A stretch of DNA of 64,000 nt, from positions 806,001 through 870,000 of the forward strand of contig JACKPA010000001.1 in the NCBI GenBank assembly GCA_024233865.1, read 5' to 3'. Below are positions 44,428 through 52,890 of the stretch, piece by piece. The position numbers and the translations under genes are program-made. Each line of letters starts with the position of its first letter. The first letter of the stretch is position 1. This DNA is from Leptospiraceae bacterium. GTDB lineage: Bacteria; Spirochaetota; Leptospiria; Leptospirales; Leptospiraceae. The notes under the pieces are model-generated. The model made no database searches, was not told where the DNA came from, and saw only the letters and a list, made by a program, of their open reading frames with translations.

Positions 44428-45436
44428 ATTTGGATTTCTTTGCCTTGTGATTTCCTTTGGTATTTTTTCTCAGGAAGCCAATAAAGTTCGTGTTGCTTGG
44501 GAAAAAATTCCAGGAGCCATCTTATACAAAATTGAAATCAAAGATGAATTAGATAAAATTATTTTTGAAAAAGAAACAAAACAAACATTTATAGAACTGT
44601 CACTTTTTCCGGGAACTTATCAAAAACGGATTTCAACAATAGATAAAACAGGAGATGTACAAACCTCATACTGGTCTTCTTTAGGAGTAGTCTCCAAAAC
44701 TATGGAAGAAAAACCGAAAATAAAAATTCCTTTAGAATGGAAAAAAGTAAAAAATTCGATTTCTTATATAGTAGAACTAAAAGACCAAAATGAAAAAATT
44801 GTTACCAGAAAAAAAACAACTTTAACAAAAATAGAAATAGAACTCGCAATGGGAAAATACCAAAAGAGAATTTTGGTTCAAGATAAAACCGGAGAGTGGA
44901 CTCCCTCAGCTTGGAATAACTTGGAAATTATTCAAAAGAAAAATCTATGGAGAAAAAACGATATTGTAATTCGTTCCTCAGCTCTTCCTGGTTGGGGAGA
45001 AGTATACGCTGCTTCTCAATACAGACAACCCAAATATAGACCAAGAGGTTATGTCTATATGGGGCTTAGCACAATTTTGGGAGTATATTATCTGTATCTG
45101 CAAAACAGCCATTCTAAGAAGGAAAAAGAATTCCAAGAGTTTGCAAATAAGAGTGTACTAATCAGTGGACTTAGTGGAGATCGTCTTTACCAAGTTCAAG
45201 ACGCTTACAATCTATATGCAATTAAGGAATTAAACAATTTGCAAAGCCAGGACAGTAGACTCGCAAACCAAGGAGAACAAGTATTATCAGTTTTTTTATT
45301 TACTTATACCATTCAATTGTTGGATGCAATCAAAATTCAGCACTTTGACTTGCCAAAACTTTCTGCAAGTGTAAGAAAGAAAAATGCTTTGCTTCCTGAA
45401 TACTATTATACCATAGCTGTAGAAATGAGATTTTAG
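44375..45436 (+). CDS. exported protein with two FN3-like repeats and DUF5683-like end
   Basis: The start is uncertain. TTG 44375 gives a signal-peptide-like N-terminus (WNKFGFLCLVISFGIFSQ) and overlaps the FecR gene by 53 bases; ATG 44294 is also possible. Two similar repeats follow (VAWEKIPGAILYKIEIKDE; LEWKKVKNSISYIVELKDQ), each ending in an xYQKRI strand. The last part starts with RSSALPGWGEVYAASQYRQP and has a membrane segment (YVYMGLSTILGVYYLYL), like DUF5683. It is probably an envelope protein of the cyclase operon. Confidence 0.65.
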   Translation: MIQILSSIKLQRKFTWNKFGFLCLVISFGIFSQEANKVRVAWEKIPGAILYKIEIKDELDKIIFEKETKQTFIELSLFPGTYQKRISTIDKTGDVQTSYWSSLGVVSKTMEEKPKIKIPLEWKKVKNSISYIVELKDQNEKIVTRKKTTLTKIEIELAMGKYQKRILVQDKTGEWTPSAWNNLEIIQKKNLWRKNDIVIRSSALPGWGEVYAASQYRQPKYRPRGYVYMGLSTILGVYYLYLQNSHSKKEKEFQEFANKSVLISGLSGDRLYQVQDAYNLYAIKELNNLQSQDSRLANQGEQVLSVFLFTYTIQLLDAIKIQHFDLPKLSASVRKKNALLPEYYYTIAVEMRF

Positions 45437-45445
45437 TGGAATGTA

Positions 45446-46314
45446 TCATTCAAATCCGGTGTTCTTTTTGCGAATATATTTAAAGTCTAGTATGAAATTG
45501 TATAAGACATACTCATAATATGCCAGATGTGCCTCAAACAAGAAATTGCAGGGATAACAAGTTTTTCTTTGAGAGAGCAAAAAAGAGAGCGTAAAAAAGG
45601 TTATTTGTATAAAAAAAGTAGTACCTTCTCCACTTTCCCTGTTGGATCGTATGATATAGTCATCACTTAAAATAGCCAGCAGACCCAAAACGTAAGAATG
45701 ATACACCTTTTTCGGTTCGTTTTCCGTATCATAGTAGCTGAATGTGTCTCCTATGATCTTTTTAAATCCCTCTGCAAACTTCTCTAATTGATTTGTTACT
45801 AAGTCATTGGCAGTATCTTCAAGCAGTTTCTTTATGATTTTCACTTCGACTTCAAACCAATCTAATATGATACTTTGGAACACAAACTTGATCTCATAAT
45901 TGGGAATCCTCAATTCGTATCGGACAATTGTCAAATAACCACTAAATAACATAAGTGTCCAAATAAGTTCTCTTTTTGCATCCATGCCTGTAAAAACGAA
46001 GTTCTCATAAATATCTTTTACAATGGGTTCGTTATTAATGAGTTGCAAGATAAGCTCCCTTGAATCGGTAGCATCTTTGTGCTTGATTCTTTCTTTTAAC
46101 AAATCATCCGAACTCGTATTCACCCAGTAAGGCTTAAAACCGTTCCGATGTTATTGAAATCATTTTTTTCATGTTGTTTGAGTAAATTTCCTTCTAATAA
46201 ACAATCGTTTTTTGAATATATTTTTACTTTTTCTGCAACTATGTACTTATAAACTTAGTTGTTGTTTTCGATAATACTTTTGAAGTCAGAATTCCCAATA
46301 TCCAGTTTTTTCAT
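45446..46314 (-). pseudogene. remnant of AAA-ATPase-like / PD-(D/E)XK (DUF1703-type) gene
   Basis: The N-terminal signature of this family (MKKLDIGNSDFKSIIENN) is readable from ATG 46314, which overlaps the MBL stop as TGATG, but it ends at a TAA after 19 codons. The frame that follows lacks the whole AAA domain. From about 46145, family-typical C-terminal sequence resumes (GFKPYWVNTSSDDLLKE, YHSYVLGLLAILSDDYIIRS). After RESGEG the nuclease domain is lost, and an unrelated tail ends at 45446. This is a deleted, decayed copy. The open part alone is 225 codons. Confidence 0.7.
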
Positions 46315-47348
46315 CAATCCACCCAAAAGGTTTCTCCGATTTTTAGGTCTTTTAGCCTATCTTTTTCTATTCCTTTTTGGTTAAAAATTTGTACCGTTTT
46401 CTTAAGTGGCTCATCCAAAGGCTCGTCTGTTAGGACAAATGTATTGTAGTGAATAGGTAACATAAATTTTGCATTTAGGTCTACCAAAGCTTGGATTGCT
46501 TCTGCCGGGTCCATGTGAACTATCTTCATAAACCATCTCGGATTGTAAGCACCAATTGGCAAAATTGCCAAATCAATATTAGGATACTTTTTTCCAATCA
46601 TCTTAAATCCGGCAAAATATCCCGTATCCCCAGCAAAATAAAAGGTATGATCTTTTCCCACAACAACATAGCTTCCCCAAAGAGTCTCATTTCTGTCAAA
46701 TAATCCTCTGGCACTAAAATGCTGGCTTGGAGTAAAGGCTATTTTTAGGTCTTCCAAAACCGTCTCTTCCCACCAATCCAATTCGATTACGGTTTGTAAA
46801 CCTTCCCCTTTTAACAAATCTCCATTTTTCAAACCGGTGATAAAAGTAGGATGGAACATTTTTTCTAGCCTACTTAGAGTTGGTAAATCCAAATGATCAT
46901 AATGGTTGTGGCTGATTAAAACGATGTCAATGTTTGGCAGGTTTTCCATTTTAATACCAGGCTCTGTGTATCTTTTGGGTCCTGCAAAGCTTACCGGGGA
47001 GCACCTATCCGACCAGATTGGGTCAGTCAGTATATTTTTTCCCTGTATTTGAATCAAGGTTGTTGCATGACCTACCCAAGTAGCGGTAAACTTAGTTTTG
47101 TTTTCTCGCAGCTTTAAGCCATCGTTCACAGAGGCTACGATTTTGTAATTCGAAGGATTTTTGGATGGTAGTTTGGTTGAAATCCTGTCCCACTGCCATT
47201 TCAAAAAATCTCCGAATCCGTGATTTTGTAAAGACGAGTTCATGTTTTTAAATCCATTTTTGGTATGATGAGGTTTGGAATTTTTATCTAAGTCAGTTTG
47301 GCATTGGGTATTGAATATAAGAATAAAAAATAAAAAAAACTTTAACAT
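46314..47348 (-). CDS. MBL-fold lipoprotein, NAPE-PLD/UlaG-like
   Basis: This 344-residue protein has a lipoprotein-like signal (MLKFFLFFILIFNTQC-Q). The hydrolase core resembles N-acyl-phosphatidylethanolamine phospholipase D and UlaG: TWVGHATTLIQIQGKNILTDPIWSDR, SHNHYDHLDLPTL with metal ligands, PSQHFSARGLFDRNETLWGSY, FAGDTGYF and LPIHYNTFVLTDEP. It is probably envelope-anchored and acts on a phospholipid-like or phosphodiester substrate. Its stop overlaps the start of the decayed AAA/PD-(D/E)XK gene. Confidence 0.83.
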   Translation of the reverse strand: MLKFFLFFILIFNTQCQTDLDKNSKPHHTKNGFKNMNSSLQNHGFGDFLKWQWDRISTKLPSKNPSNYKIVASVNDGLKLRENKTKFTATWVGHATTLIQIQGKNILTDPIWSDRCSPVSFAGPKRYTEPGIKMENLPNIDIVLISHNHYDHLDLPTLSRLEKMFHPTFITGLKNGDLLKGEGLQTVIELDWWEETVLEDLKIAFTPSQHFSARGLFDRNETLWGSYVVVGKDHTFYFAGDTGYFAGFKMIGKKYPNIDLAILPIGAYNPRWFMKIVHMDPAEAIQALVDLNAKFMLPIHYNTFVLTDEPLDEPLKKTVQIFNQKGIEKDRLKDLKIGETFWVD

Positions 47349-47420
47349 TTTTATAAGGTTTTGGATATATTGAGATTTGTCCTCAAAAATTTTTCCTAAG
47401 ATAATCCGGCATTTGAATGT

Positions 47421-48704
47421 CTAAAGTTTCCATCTTTCAATTTTTTTCCCTTTAAGGATTACGTATTCAATTTCGAATAGGTGCTCAAAGTTTTCCAAGG
47501 GATTTCCTTGTAGTATGAGCAGGTTTGCTTCTTCTCCTTCCCGAATCGTTCCTGAATGAGAAGCAGACAAAAAGGAACAAGTGTTTTGTGTTGGAATTTT
47601 TAGCAACTTTTTGCCGTTTCCAATTACTCCGGAATATAGCTTCAATTCCATAAGTCCACCTATACCGGGGAAGGAAAAGCGAGAACCGGAATTTCCGGAG
47701 AGTATTAAGTTATCCCAAAGAGCAGGATTATTTTTAAAAAATTCCCAATAAGAAGCAAACTCTTTTTGAGCTTCTTCGATTTCTTCCTCAGCCAAAGTTT
47801 TGTTTTCCAATTGACTTTTCATTGAGTCAGAATAATTTTTTTGAAAAAACTTGCTTTTTTCATGGAAATAATCATAAACATCTTGGAGTTCCTTTTGTTT
47901 TCCTTGCAGTTCCAAAAAATAATAAGGCAAAAATGATGGACTCCAGTATATACTTTCAGAAAAAATTTTGTTAAAATCACCTTGTATGCTGCTTGGAATA
48001 GGGTGTCCTATATGACGGATACCGGCTCGCAAAACTTCTAAAATGGAAATTCTATCTCCAAAAGTTGTTGCCATTAAAATTTTGTTTTGCTTTTGGGCTA
48101 AGCGATTCAATCGATAGAATAAAAATGAATCCATAGAATAGCCGTCTTCATAAAAACGGTGGAATAGATGTACAATTTTGGAATCCTTTTTAACTAGAGA
48201 AGAAACTTCTTGAAATATTGCTCTTTTATCACTTCCTACAAAATAAAGCTCTTTAGGAATATTTTGCGTTTCTTTATTTTGAGCAATAATTGGTTTCTCT
48301 GCAATTATAATTTCCGGTCCAAGTATTTTGCCTTTTTGGATTTGTTTTTGAATGTCATAAATCCAAGGTCCGTCTGAAACGGATTGAATATGAGTAAATC
48401 CATGGTATAAAAAAGATTTAAGTGCTCTATGAACAGCCTCCCTATTGTTTGCACCGCCCAAAGAATCGGCTCCTAAGGTAACAAAGGCATCGCACATAGA
48501 TGGGACTACGTATTTGTAAGAGTCTTCCGGGCTTTGACTTGGAGTTATTTCTATAATTTTTCCTTGGCGAATAGTGATTTTGGAAACAGGACTAAAGTCC
48601 ATAGAATTGGGCTTTAAATAGCTAACACTGTCTAAAACCAAATCCTTAGAAAGAACAGAATTGAACAAAAACAGCAACAATACAATAAAACGAAAAATCA
48701 TCAT
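47421..48704 (-). CDS. exported amidohydrolase-like protein with degenerate metal site
   Basis: This 427-residue protein has a signal peptide (FRFIVLLLFLFNSVLS). The layout follows imidazolonepropionase-like amidohydrolases: IRQGKIIEI, then a barrel, then GIRHIGHPIPS and a C-terminal GTIREGEEANLLILQGNPLENFEHLFEIEYVILKGKKIE. The first metal motif, normally PGxxDxHxH, reads VVPSMCDAFVTLG, so both histidines are lost. Hydrolase activity is therefore doubtful. Location is periplasmic by inference. Confidence 0.72.
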   Translation of the reverse strand: MMIFRFIVLLLFLFNSVLSKDLVLDSVSYLKPNSMDFSPVSKITIRQGKIIEITPSQSPEDSYKYVVPSMCDAFVTLGADSLGGANNREAVHRALKSFLYHGFTHIQSVSDGPWIYDIQKQIQKGKILGPEIIIAEKPIIAQNKETQNIPKELYFVGSDKRAIFQEVSSLVKKDSKIVHLFHRFYEDGYSMDSFLFYRLNRLAQKQNKILMATTFGDRISILEVLRAGIRHIGHPIPSSIQGDFNKIFSESIYWSPSFLPYYFLELQGKQKELQDVYDYFHEKSKFFQKNYSDSMKSQLENKTLAEEEIEEAQKEFASYWEFFKNNPALWDNLILSGNSGSRFSFPGIGGLMELKLYSGVIGNGKKLLKIPTQNTCSFLSASHSGTIREGEEANLLILQGNPLENFEHLFEIEYVILKGKKIERWKL

Positions 48705-48814
48705 ATTCCAATCAAGTTAATAAATCTTGAAAACTCTGAAAATCAAATTAATCATAACATATAAAAAATATATTTTGTTTTCTGTAAAATTCAATATATT
48801 TTCTAATAAATTAA

Positions 48815-48842
48815 TTGTAATATTTTCCAGTTATTTTATAAT
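48815..48842 (+). promoter_or_regulatory. probable sigma-70-type promoter
   Basis: TTGTAA (48815-48820) and a perfect TATAAT (48837-48842) are 16 bases apart, 38 bases before the ATG of the regulatory ATPase gene. The rest of the 176-bp divergent gap shows nothing else distinctive. Confidence 0.45.
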
Positions 48843-48880
48843 TCAGAATTAGATAAATTAAAGAAAATCGTGCTACTTCT

Positions 48881-49558
48881 ATGCTAAATACAAATATAAA
48901 ATCTGAAAATGAAGTTGAGATAATGCACCAAGGGGATAATTCAATATCTATCATTATGTATAGAATTTCTAAAGACGCAGAAAAGCAACTTCAAAATTCC
49001 TTAAAATCTATTCTTTCCGATTTATCCAAGGAGCAGTTCGTTCCTCTTTTTTATACAATTTTGAAAGAATTGGTTATAAACGCTTGCAAAGCCAATCAAA
49101 AAAGAGTTTTTTTTGAAGAAAGAGGTTATAATATTTTTGAAGAGCAGGATTATTCAAAAGGTATTATAGATTATAAAAAATCATTTAGTGAAAAAATGTC
49201 CGAAGAATATGGAATCAAGTCTAGAAAAAAAGGATATTATTGTTTGGTAAAAATTGACTATCATGAGGAAGGTATTACTTTTTGTGTAGAGAACAATACT
49301 CCCATTATCAAACAAGAAGAAGAGTCCATTCGAGAAAAGCTAGAAAAAGCAATGCAATATGACGATATCGCTCAATTTTACATGGATAATTCGGAAGAGT
49401 CGGAAGGTGCAGGTTTAGGCTTGGCTTTAGTTGTTATTCTAATAAAAGGTGAAGGAATCGATCCAAAATACTTTAGGATTTCTAATAAAGACGGGATGAC
49501 GATAGCTCGCTTAGAAGTCCCGTTTACACCAGAATTTATAAGCAAAAGATATAATTAG
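48881..49558 (+). CDS. GHKL/anti-sigma-like histidine kinase ATPase-domain protein
   Basis: This 225-residue protein is a lone HATPase-type domain: FYTILKELVINACKANQKR (N box), GITFCVENNTPI in place of the DxGxG box, and GAGLGLALVVILIKGEG (G2 box). There is no dimerisation/phospho-acceptor domain or receiver. Such stand-alone ATPases can act as protein kinases in partner switching or as regulators. It might pair with phosphatases like the SpoIIE protein at 15940-18726, which is speculation. A glycosyltransferase gene follows 10 bases on. Confidence 0.75.
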   Translation: MLNTNIKSENEVEIMHQGDNSISIIMYRISKDAEKQLQNSLKSILSDLSKEQFVPLFYTILKELVINACKANQKRVFFEERGYNIFEEQDYSKGIIDYKKSFSEKMSEEYGIKSRKKGYYCLVKIDYHEEGITFCVENNTPIIKQEEESIREKLEKAMQYDDIAQFYMDNSEESEGAGLGLALVVILIKGEGIDPKYFRISNKDGMTIARLEVPFTPEFISKRYN

Positions 49559-49568
49559 CTCTTAAAGA

Positions 49569-50360
49569 ATGAAACCTATCATTCCTGTTTCAGTTTGCAT
49601 CACGACTTTTAATGAAGAGCTGAAGCTACCTTTGTGTTTAAAAAATTTAGACTTCGTGGATGAAATCATTATTGTAGATTCCGGTTCTACAGACAAAACT
49701 GTATTTATCGCAGAACAATATACAAGCAAGATTTACCAGAGGGATTTTGATAATTACATAAACCAAAAAAATTATTGCCTTTCCAAAGCAAAAAATAACT
49801 GGGTTCTTGCTTTGGATGCGGATGAAGTTGTATCGCTAGAGTTGAAGCAAGAATTGCTACTGATTCTTCAAAGCCAACTTGTTTATGACGGATATTTTAT
49901 ACCAAGGTTATCCTTTTATTTAAATAGATGGATTAAACACGGCGGTTGGTATCCAAATTACCAAATTCGCTTTTTTAACAAAGAAAAAGGTCATTTTAGC
50001 GGGTTATTGGTTCATGAAACGGTTCAAATTACCGGAGAAATAACCTATCTTAAAAATCCGTTATTGCATTACTCTTACAACAATATTTCCGAGCATGTAA
50101 AAACGATCAATCGGTACTCAGACTTAACCGCTATGGAAAAGCATAAACTCGGAAAAAAATCAAGCATTCTTTTTGCAATTTTGGAAGGGATGTGGAAATT
50201 TTTTTCAATGTTTTTTTTGAGATTCGGTTTTCTGGACGGAAAAGCCGGGCTTGTGATTGCGATTATGGGGTCCTATTACAATTTCTTGAAATACATCAAA
50301 TTGTATGAATTAAACAAAAAATCTGATTCTAAGGAGTATGAAATATATGCAAACAAATAA
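49569..50360 (+). CDS. family 2 glycosyltransferase (WaaE-like)
   Basis: This 263-residue GT-A enzyme has VSVCITTFNEELKLPLCLKNL, IIIVDSGSTDKTVFIAEQY, INQKNYCLSKAKNNWVLALDADEVVS (DxD motif as DAD) and GGWYPNYQIRFFNKEKGHF. The same order occurs in WaaE/KdtX lipopolysaccharide-core glucosyltransferases. A hydrophobic stretch near 205-235 may attach it to the inner membrane. Sugar and acceptor are unknown. Confidence 0.9.
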   Translation: MKPIIPVSVCITTFNEELKLPLCLKNLDFVDEIIIVDSGSTDKTVFIAEQYTSKIYQRDFDNYINQKNYCLSKAKNNWVLALDADEVVSLELKQELLLILQSQLVYDGYFIPRLSFYLNRWIKHGGWYPNYQIRFFNKEKGHFSGLLVHETVQITGEITYLKNPLLHYSYNNISEHVKTINRYSDLTAMEKHKLGKKSSILFAILEGMWKFFSMFFLRFGFLDGKAGLVIAIMGSYYNFLKYIKLYELNKKSDSKEYEIYANK

Positions 50361-50976
50361 TACTACAATCTTGGCTGTATTGTACAGGCTAAAAACCTGT
50401 AGCGTCATTTTTATCCTTCTAATCACCACAAATTGTTTTATGAGTTTGAAGCCTCCTCCTATTACCTTTACCCAAACTCAAACCGCGGCGGAAAAACAAA
50501 TCGTAGGAGAAGATAAAGAGCTGGAAAGCAATGGCTGGCTGATCTCTTCCATTCAGACTTCATCCTCCGGTTCAGAAGAATGGGAAAGGAGTTCAACCTA
50601 TTCGTCAGTCGATTCCGAAGAAGAAAAAAAATATATATTATCTCTCCAAGAAATTGCTTATTATGCCCCAAAAGTCAGAAGACTTAAAATAAGAGGGATT
50701 GTTGCTGAAGGACTAAATGGAAAATTAGTTCTCGTAGAAAACAAAAAAGGTGATAAATCAAAAGAGAAAGAGCAAAACAAGCAGTTGTTGGATATTGTAA
50801 ATGCCGCACGAGAAGGAGTTGTTACTACTAAGTTAGAAAAAGAAGCCAAAAAAAAGAAACTAAGCGATATAGAAAAAGCAAAATTAAAACAAGAACTAAC
50901 CTTGTCTTTTTATAACCAAACACTTTCCGGAGAATTCTATGAAGTTAAAAAAGGAATTTTTAAAAAAAAGGAATAG
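50347..50976 (+). CDS. lipoprotein, DUF1318-like
   Basis: ATG 50347 is preferred over ATG 50338 because AAGGAG lies 10 bases before it but only 1 base before the other. The 209-residue product has a lipobox (VIFILLITTNC-F), a conserved-looking middle (AEKQIVGEDKELESNGWLIS) and a basic C-terminal half (LLDIVNAAREGVVTTKLE). The last part resembles DUF1318/YdbL. It overlaps the glycosyltransferase gene by 14 bases. Confidence 0.68.
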   Translation: MQTNNTTILAVLYRLKTCSVIFILLITTNCFMSLKPPPITFTQTQTAAEKQIVGEDKELESNGWLISSIQTSSSGSEEWERSSTYSSVDSEEEKKYILSLQEIAYYAPKVRRLKIRGIVAEGLNGKLVLVENKKGDKSKEKEQNKQLLDIVNAAREGVVTTKLEKEAKKKKLSDIEKAKLKQELTLSFYNQTLSGEFYEVKKGIFKKKE

Positions 50977-51017
50977 TGTTTAACTTGAGTTTCGGATAAG
51001 AAAAATTGCAAATTTTT

Positions 51018-51046
51018 TAGGGGCAATCACGGGGGAATTGCCCCTA
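51018..51046. repeat. palindrome 1, 10-bp perfect arms
   Basis: TAGGGGCAAT (51018-51027) pairs with ATTGCCCCTA (51037-51046) around a 9-base G-rich loop. Preceded by a T-run, it is a strong hairpin. It could terminate the upstream operon or be a dispersed repetitive palindrome. Confidence 0.7.
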
Positions 51047-51061
51047 CGAAAGACAAATTGT

Positions 51062-51087
51062 AGGGGTAAACCCCTGTGTTTACCCCT
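51062..51087. repeat. palindrome 2, 10-bp perfect arms
   Basis: AGGGGTAAAC (51062-51071) pairs with GTTTACCCCT (51078-51087) around a 6-base loop. It shares the AGGGG/CCCCT ends with palindrome 1, only 15 bases away, so the two look like a related pair. No coding function is seen in the gap 50977-51228. Confidence 0.7.
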
Positions 51088-51228
51088 TAATTATAAATAA
51101 AAGCACCTTAAGCGAAACTCGCGTTATTTACTAAACAAAAAATGAGTTAAATAGACTTTGGTGTTTCTCTAGATTATATTGAAAGAATTGCTGGTCTATA
51201 AAAAAAGTTTTTGGTAGAGACTTTTTAA

Positions 51229-51831
51229 TTATAGTTCTTTTTTTGCTTCACATATAAACCAGTTGAGAGCATCCAATAACCTCTGTAGGTCTACTGTAGC
51301 AGAATAGATTCGGGGATCCATAATAAATTTTTTTCCTATTAACTTTCCAAATTGCCACATACTACCGCTAGTTGCAATTCCGTAAATTGTTTCATTAGGC
51401 TTATTATTAAACCTCTGGGCAGCAATCATCTCACACAAAACTTGTGTCCAACCTTCTTCAAAGTTTTCTTTTTTTACTTCGGCTATACATACAATAGGAT
51501 TTGTATAAGTAAAGCCTGTTTTAGACGTTGGAGCTATCAGGAAATCCGGTATTCCAGTTAAGCCTTCTTCTTCGGAGACATCAAAATGAACATGAGACCA
51601 AACAGGCAGAAGATGCTTTTCGGTTATTATATTTAAAATAGGGGATATTATAGTTTCGCAAATAGAATTTTCACTAATATAGTTTCTTGGAGTTTTCAAA
51701 TTCTTTAGAAAAAATTGAAAAAAGAGAACTTCTATTTGGACTTTTTCTTCTTTTAAAAACTCTACAAATTCACTTTCTATATCAAACTTTTTGCCAACTT
51801 CTTCTATCGTTTTGTAGGTTCCGTAAGCCAT
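51229..51831 (-). CDS. PD-(D/E)XK-like conserved protein
   Basis: This 200-residue protein has GIPDFLIAP, then NPIVCIAEVKKENFEEGWTQ and CEMIAAQRFN. This is the same D...ExK...Q pattern as the protein at 2326-2967, and typical of a nuclease-fold family frequent in cyanobacteria and spirochaetes. No signal peptide. It is a single gene on the minus strand; the neighbour thiD lies 59 bases upstream. Nuclease activity is not proven. Confidence 0.68.
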   Translation of the reverse strand: MAYGTYKTIEEVGKKFDIESEFVEFLKEEKVQIEVLFFQFFLKNLKTPRNYISENSICETIISPILNIITEKHLLPVWSHVHFDVSEEEGLTGIPDFLIAPTSKTGFTYTNPIVCIAEVKKENFEEGWTQVLCEMIAAQRFNNKPNETIYGIATSGSMWQFGKLIGKKFIMDPRIYSATVDLQRLLDALNWFICEAKKEL

Positions 51832-51890
51832 AAGTAAACTCCTTTTTAGCTGTTAAGAGTATTATCTGCTATTATATTATAAATAGCAAT

Positions 51891-52688
51891 TTAAAAATCG
51901 CCTATTCCCGGGCTATGATTTAAAGAAGAGACTCTACCCACCGAATAAGATTGCTGAATCGCTTCATGCAAATATTTTTTAGCCAACCTAACAGAGTTTT
52001 CTAGATTATGTCCTTTTGCCAGGAGGGCTGCAATGGAAGCGGAGTAGGTGCAACCTGTTCCATGGGTGCTCACATTTGGCAAATATTCCGAATGAAAAGT
52101 GGATATTTTGTGCCCATCGTATAAAACGTCTTTTAGCTTGTTTTCTTTTGGAATATGTCCACCTTTTAATAGTATGGGGACTTTATATTTGGCATATATT
52201 TCAACCGTAACGTCTTCCATTTTATCGAAATCTTGGATTGGTTTGCCAAGCAAAATTTCACCTTCGTCCTTATTCGGTGTCACTAAAGAAGCGATAGGAA
52301 TCAAATTTTCCAGCATTGCAGAAATCGCATCATTTTTTAGTAATTTTGCTCCGCTAGTTGCAACCATAACCGGATCAACTACTAAATTAAGCTTCTTGTC
52401 CTTTAACGTCTCTACCACTTTATTTATGATGGAAAGTGAAAACAACATCCCTGTTTTTATAGAAGAAACAGGAAAAAAGTCTAAAACCGCTTGGATTTGC
52501 TTTTCAACCAAATCTATGGGAATTTCTAAAATTCCGCTTACACCATCCGGGTTTTGAGCCGTAATGCAAGTAATGGCAGAAGTTCCATGGACAAAATGAA
52601 AGGAAAATGCCTTTAAATCAGCTTGGATTCCGGCTCCTCCACCGGAATCAGAACCGGCAATGGTTAATGCAGTAGGATAGTAATTCAT
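51891..52688 (-). CDS. thiD: hydroxymethylpyrimidine/phosphomethylpyrimidine kinase
   Basis: The start is set at ATG 52688 ([20 protein letters not shown]), where family members begin; the open frame reaches 52736. The 265-residue ribokinase-fold enzyme has [52 protein letters not shown], and STHGTGCTYSASIAALLA with the catalytic GTGC. It phosphorylates HMP and HMP-P in thiamine synthesis. I see no TPP riboswitch upstream. Its 5' end and promoter are duplicated at 53863-54085. Confidence 0.95.
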   Translation of the reverse strand: MNYYPTALTIAGSDSGGGAGIQADLKAFSFHFVHGTSAITCITAQNPDGVSGILEIPIDLVEKQIQAVLDFFPVSSIKTGMLFSLSIINKVVETLKDKKLNLVVDPVMVATSGAKLLKNDAISAMLENLIPIASLVTPNKDEGEILLGKPIQDFDKMEDVTVEIYAKYKVPILLKGGHIPKENKLKDVLYDGHKISTFHSEYLPNVSTHGTGCTYSASIAALLAKGHNLENSVRLAKKYLHEAIQQSYSVGRVSSLNHSPGIGDF

Positions 52689-52797
52689 TTGTAACTCGTA
52701 AATTATAGCACATACAAAAACAAATAAAAATTTCACACCAAAAAAGAACTTTTCAAAATACTTTTTTTTAATAAATTATAAATTAACTTGAGTAAAT
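52439..52797. repeat. source copy of duplicated thiD 5' segment
   Basis: This stretch (thiD codons near the start, the promoter and upstream DNA) is repeated in the same orientation at 53863-54085. From 52599 to 52770 the copy is offset by exactly 1295 bases with few mismatches. The block 52439-52473 also matches, at offset 1426. Confidence 0.85.
52702..52710 (-). promoter_or_regulatory. extended -10 promoter of thiD
   Basis: On the minus strand the sequence reads TGC-TATAAT, an extended -10 element, 13 bases before the thiD ATG. The implied leader is very short, near leaderless. The -35 region is poor, as expected for extended -10 promoters. The same box is present in the copy at 53997-54005. 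Confidence 0.5.
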
Positions 52798-52890
52798 CAA
52801 CTTTTGAAGAAATATTTACTAAACAAAAAACAAGCAAAATAATAAAAAAAGGTTGAGTTATATTAGGAGAACACATAAAAGTATTAAATC

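Noticed and set aside
52689..52890. TPP riboswitch upstream of thiD
   Set aside because: No thi-box (CUGAGA...) pattern is visible, and the extended -10 promoter leaves almost no leader.
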